This document shows positions 59,851 through 64,000 of a DNA stretch of 64,000 nt, piece after piece. Both the position numbers and the translations under genes were made by a program. This stretch comes from Arbacia lixula (Eukaryota > Echinodermata > Echinoidea > Arbacioida > Arbaciidae). The notes beneath the pieces were generated by a model. It was not told where the DNA came from. It did not search any database and worked only from the letters and a program-made list of their open reading frames with translations. The stretch is from positions 4,531,822-4,595,821 of the forward strand of contig OZ022576.1 in the NCBI GenBank assembly GCA_963669155.1, in the 5' to 3' direction. Positions within the stretch are counted from its first letter, which is position 1, and every line of letters starts with the position of its first letter.

Positions 59851-61008
59851 TAAAAATACGGGTTATAATCAGTGTACCCTCTGACAGGCAGGCAGACGGA
59901 ATAGTGGCTCGTAGTGTTGAGTTTCTGTAGATTGATACTGTGATGATTATTAATTTGGAAACTAAGTAATAAGAAATCCGTGATCAAGACAATTGCCATA
60001 TTAAGTGATAGATAATATTAGTAATGTTAGTTGACATAACTACAAAGCGAATGCTACAACACACACCCAACTTAAAAATAATTTTGAGATGGGGCGATAA
60101 GACAGTGGGAATTACTTTAAGAGATTAATGGATCTCCGAATCATTCAATATGAATGTATATCTATGATTCTATAATCCGGGCTGATTAAAGGACGAAACC
60201 AGATACATGCACTAGTATATAGAATAGGCCTTACGCGTTGATGTCGCGATAAGACGTGAATGACGAAGAGGAAGAGATCGCAACATGGGTACCTATATGG
60301 TAAAACAAATTGGGACAATTGAGAGCTCGCGATGAAGCCGTCATAAAGTCATTAGCGGGGAGACACAGGAATGCGGAAACAACTCCGTAAGACGCGCAGC
60401 AACGTTTAGTCTAACCGTCAAGTCGCTAGACCTGTGTTTGTTTCCGCATGAGCTCAAAGATCCGCAGCCATTGTGCTCGCAAACAGAGATATATCACACC
60501 TTACAGCTAAATCCCAGAAGACGGACCGATTCGCATGAGTTGAAGGGTTCTGAGAGGAATCATCGACAGGAAAAGGGGGAGGTGGTACATGTAGGATGAT
60601 ACATTCTACGAGGGGGAATGTTGAAATGTCAGGAGAAGATTCTCTTGATTAACAGCTCCTGCTGTTTCAGTCCAGACCATCTTGGCAATGTTCCGCTGGC
60701 ATCGCTTCTCTCCTGCATCGACGTCAACTTCGTTTCAAAGGAAAAAGTGGTTCACGTGATTACATCATAAATGTGCCACACATTTTACTTAATATTTTTG
60801 AACTCACACTTCCCCATTCTTCACCAGACTCTAATCGATCGAGTTCAGAATATAGATCAGTAATACCCATGATATATCCGGGATTGCATCTGGACAAAGA
60901 TTGATCAACGTGTATTAATCGTGTCGCCGCCCGTGCATTCTGAAGGACAGGATATCTGAAGGATCAATTTAAATTCTGTTTCGTCTGTCATCACAGGGAT
61001 CGTTTGCA

Positions 61009-61148
61009 ATGACGACGACCCGGTGCTCGAGATGCTGGACGACACTGGGCTGGCGACAGACGATTCGGCTGGTAGCTATCGTCGTGATATTGTGTGTAAT
61101 TGGCGCCTCTCGGGCAGATCGGACAGAGCTTGTGAGTCCAAGTACAAC
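61009..61148 (+). CDS. Gene 4 exon 1: signal peptide
   Basis: The ATG at 61009 opens a 46-codon frame: MTTTRCSRCWTTLGWRQ, then a hydrophobic core LVAIVVILCVIGAS, then RADRTELVSPST. The donor is CAAC|GTAAGT with exit phase 2. Signal cleavage would be near GASRA/D. An AG after a T/C-rich tract at 60995-60996 could be the acceptor of a 5' UTR exon. A second open frame starting at 61023 overlaps but lacks a signal and does not fit the next exon. Confidence 0.7.
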
Positions 61149-62409
61149 GTAAGTATATGCAGCTATCAAACAATATACATGGACCATGGACACTCATCAT
61201 TATCATGATTCAATCGCAATCCTTTGATGAAGATGGAGACGAAATATTAGGAAGAATTGGTTCAGACTTTTTTTTGCAGAACGTCTCGACAATACAATAC
61301 TGTATATACATTGACAGTTGCAATACATTTAAGGGTGTTTCCAAACTATCTATGAAATAACATCATTATCAAATCGTCCTTATACGAAACGGATTCTTTT
61401 TCTAGACTTAGACCACGATGAATGTAAAATGCGTTTTATTGTACATGTAGTAAACTGCTTTAGGTTGTTTTGATCAGTGTATAGCCTATATATACTTGTG
61501 TATGTTTGCCTTGACGGGAAAACATAACATAACAAACGTACTGGGTGAGCAGCAGTGGCAACGGCCTATTGTTACGTATCATCTGATTGATAATTACATG
61601 GTACGGATGACTCTTTGATCCACTTGATCATACCAATGCAGGTTCCATCCTGTTCCCGCTGGTCTCTCTCAGTCTATTGCCCAGCTTACTGGCTGCCATT
61701 GCAACTGCACATCCAACAACAACGATGACCTGACCAACATAGGTAGGCTAGCTAATTCCATCCGTGCATGACCTATCGTCCTGGGACCAGTGTATTCTTT
61801 TTGCACATAAAACCGAAATCTTACAGTGACGTGGAATTTAAATAAGGCATGAAAAACATTGTACCTCGTGCTTGGGTCTCATGCTTCCTCTTCGATTGCA
61901 AAATCAAAGTTGTAGTGAACAATTAAAACTTGCATTTTCTCTAATAATGATCACAAGTAACCTCCCAGCGTTCATCATTAATAGTGTCGATTAGACTATC
62001 ATGTTCAAAGTTACATTGACAGTATCGGGGTCTGTTTATACTGTACCATATATTAGACGACTCGCAATAAAATAATTCTGAAGTGCAACTTTAATAAAAG
62101 TACATTGCAAGACATTATTGAGAATCTTTGTTTTGAGGAGAGAATAATTCTTATAAATACAATGATCATGGTGTTATTTATACACATTTACATTTAAAGA
62201 ATGTAAAAAGGGAAACGCCACCTATCAGGACTCCGAATGTAGTATCAGGAGGTCTTCCAGAAAAGATCATTGAACAGCATTACTGCGTCATTGGTAATGT
62301 CACATATTATGCATTTTTTTAGGGCAGATCCCCCCCTCCCCCGCCCCCATTTTACTCACTGTTTGTGACAATGTAGCTGAATACTCACAAAATCCCACGT
62401 CGTCATCCC

Positions 62410-62452
<43 letters not shown>

Positions 62453-62486
62453 CCCCCCCCCCCCCCATTTCTCTCCCCCCCCCCCC

Positions 62487-62539
<53 letters not shown>

Positions 62540-63295
62540 TTCCCTCCAGGTTTCTTCCCGTGTCAGTCCTATGGCTGTATCAGCTGCGCGCCCACGCGCT
62601 TTGACGTGTGCGTCGCGGCATATACGGACGCGGATGGAAAAAAGGAGTTCGGCATGTACGTATGTCTGACGGGCCAGGGTGCCAGCCCCACGTGTCTCTT
62701 CAATCTACAAATTCCATACTTCTCATGCGAAAGCTCGTAAGTTCAAATTCTCGTGACTGTGTTTAAAACAAATTTTCCGAAGTGTTATATTAAATGGACA
62801 AATATCATGATAAGGTGCGTTTTCGTACAATGACAATTGTCATGTATATACCCCTTCCTGTACCAGACGAAATACTGCGATGGGAGGTATACCATATTAT
62901 TGATGACAAAGGCACACTAGTTACACGTGAAAAAATAAGGTAGTCCATATCGTAAGAAGGCACCAGTCACACTTAAGGGACATTCTTGACATTTACAAAG
63001 GGGAAAAAGGGGGGGGGGGGGAGGAAGGCCAGCATTATACATTAAAAGTAGACAACAACAACATCATCAATGATACCATTGGTCGGGGAAAGAAGGCGCC
63101 CTATCCCCTTTAGGAAACGCAACCAGATGAAAATAATGTTAATAGCGTGCTGCTCGGATGAATGTACATGTTGGTTAGGTATACCCTTTTCTTTGCTTTT
63201 TGCGGCCACTCCACAGGGGACGACAAGACATCGAGTGCCAGTATGACCGAGGGAATGAAGACTCGACGTGTACCTTCAAAGCTCCGGGTGGTTAG
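61009..63295 (+). CDS. Gene 4: secreted or membrane protein with Cys-rich ectodomain
   Basis: Exons 61009-61148, 61642-61742, an optional 62261-62293, 62550-62736 and 63217-63295 join in frame to about 179 residues. A signal peptide is followed by a domain with about 12 Cys: GCHCNC, PCQSYGCISC, FDVC, MYVC, PTC, FSC, IEC and STC. Size and Cys layout are loosely like the three-finger ligand-binding domain of activin/BMP receptors, but the terminal CC-x4-CN box is not exact, so this is only a suggestion. The last exon either ends at TAG (63293-63295) or splices at a weak GTGGTT (63288) to exons beyond the window. The second reading would put a membrane segment outside the window. Confidence 0.6.
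61642..61742 (+). CDS. Gene 4 exon 2
   Basis: The acceptor is CAATGCAG|G and the donor ATAG|GTAGGC. The frame reads FHPVPAGLSQSIAQLTG, then CHCNCTSNNNDDLTNI. Phases are 2 in and 1 out. The CHCNC start and the NNT-like spacing resemble the first finger of activin-receptor-type ectodomains; this is a weak resemblance. Confidence 0.7.
62261..62293 (+). CDS. Gene 4 optional 33-nt exon
   Basis: AG at 62259-62260 and a donor ATTG|GTAATG bound 33 nt that read KIIEQHYCVI in the gene frame, phase 1 in and 1 out. Because it is symmetric, exons 2 and 4 also join without it. Including it adds one Cys. The upstream pyrimidine tract is poor, so it may be an alternative exon or spurious. Confidence 0.3.
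62411..62549. repeat. CT/C array forming a splice-acceptor tract
   Basis: CT units and two C runs lead directly into the acceptor CCCTCCAG of gene 4 exon 4. Confidence 0.95.
62550..62736 (+). CDS. Gene 4 exon 4: Cys-rich core
   Basis: The exon reads FFPCQSYGCISCAPTRFDVC, then VAAYTDADGKKEFGMYVCL, then TGQGASPTCLFNLQIPYFSC. The acceptor TCCCTCCAG|G sits at the end of a CT/C microsatellite of nearly 140 bases, and the donor is GCTC|GTAAGT. Phases are 1 in and 2 out. GC content is well above that of the introns. Confidence 0.8.
63217..63295 (+). CDS. Gene 4 last visible exon
   Basis: The acceptor is CTCCACAG|G. The frame reads GRQDIECQYDRGNEDSTC and TFKAPGG, then TAG. If the weak donor at 63288 (CGG|GTGGTT) is used, the exon ends at 63287 in phase 1, the same phase that precedes the membrane exons of genes 1 to 3. 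The remaining 700 bases of the window show no further exon. Confidence 0.6.
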
Positions 63296-64000
63296 TTACT
63301 TGTATGGCATTAAGTTTGCATAGCTCGCTAGATGAAAGATCAGACATATGGGAAATAGCCTCCTCCGTAAGTGCTTAAAATGTGTCATAAGTCAATGGGA
63401 TTTTCCTAGCTTAGTATTGAGAGAATTCTATGCCATGAAATAATGATGCGTATTTTGCTTGTAACGTAAATGCAGGTCTATCAATTGTTCACAAACAATC
63501 ATCGTTTCATGTAATGATTGCATTTATGATATACTATGGTTTTTGTGAAGGTTACCTTTATGGGGATAATGACCTTCTCTTTTGTTAAAATTACACAATC
63601 CTGTGTGACTGTGATCATTTTTTTTTATAAAGTGATTACTATGACTCATGCTGACTAGTGCTACTACTACTAGTAATGATAATACTTGTCATTATTCAAA
63701 TGCTGCTAGTTCTACTAGTGTTGGTATTAGTACATGTACCATGATTATCGCAGTAGAAGTAACTTTTTATAAGATTATTTATACATGTATTAGTCATTCA
63801 GGAACAATTAAGGAATACATTGTATAAACATACGAGAGCCCAGTTCATATTAAACTGTATAGTGACAACATTTAAGGATATTATTCACCATTCGCTTTCA
63901 GTCATAAAACTATGACCTATAATTATGATTATTAAAGTAATGGAGAAACATTCATTGATTACATTGATCATGCTTAAAATAATCCATGTTCCGCCATGAA

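Larger units (their letters stand above)
55288..61008. other. Divergent intergenic region between genes 3 and 4
   Basis: About 5.7 kb. GC-raised patches lie at 55430-55620 (next to gene 3) and 60230-60500 (upstream of gene 4); they may be promoters. A CA array and a GAT array are present. No gene recognised. Confidence 0.5.

Noticed and set aside
61023-61208. 61-codon frame overlapping gene 4 exon 1
   Set aside because: No signal peptide, and the donor phase does not fit exon 61642; the ATG at 61009 does.

Overview
The window is animal nuclear DNA: AT-rich, with spliced genes (GT/AG exons separated by introns of hundreds to thousands of bases), very many microsatellites, foldback MITEs and decayed non-LTR retrotransposons. 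The density of CT/GA, GT/CA and trinucleotide arrays, together with the type of receptor genes, suggests a marine invertebrate deuterostome, most likely an echinoderm such as a sea urchin. That assignment is inference; no species-specific sequence was identified. Nothing bacterial, viral or organellar was seen.

Layout. 1-23.2 kb has no gene I can support. It holds simple repeats, one TTAA-flanked MITE (4276-4772), a 72-bp minisatellite (8290-8790), an antisense reverse-transcriptase remnant (15259-15800), a CRE plus TATA promoter candidate (19815-19845) and a retroposon-like 3' tail (22920-23080). Gene 1 (+, 23259-31265) is the 3' part of an EGF-repeat single-pass receptor of the MEGF/Draper/SREC type. 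Gene 2 (+, about 35749-41286) is a single-pass protein with almost no ectodomain and a 430-residue tyrosine-rich tail. Gene 3 (-, 55287-43990) is a complete six-exon model of 498 residues: signal peptide, Arg/Lys-Pro-Glu stalk, membrane segment and tyrosine-rich tail. Gene 4 (+, 61009-63295, possibly running past the window edge) encodes a signal peptide and a cysteine-rich ectodomain. Genes 2 and 3 converge; genes 3 and 4 diverge.

The main observation is that genes 1, 2 and 3 share one exon plan for their membrane and cytoplasmic halves. Each has a membrane exon bounded by phase 1 and phase 2 introns, then a 47-68 nt juxtamembrane exon bounded by phases 2 and 1, then one large terminal exon entered in phase 1 and carrying many Tyr motifs. 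The tails of genes 2 and 3 also share two sequence motifs, D-P-x-Y-F-x-L-[D/E] and A-Y-N-K-[L/I]-A. I infer a local family of tyrosine-signalling receptors with a conserved tail module and swapped ectodomains. Two orphan exons (27883-27920 and 34682-34801) fit each other in phase and may provide an alternative, membrane-less end for gene 1.

All exon models were read by eye from splice sites and reading frame. No transcript or database evidence was available.
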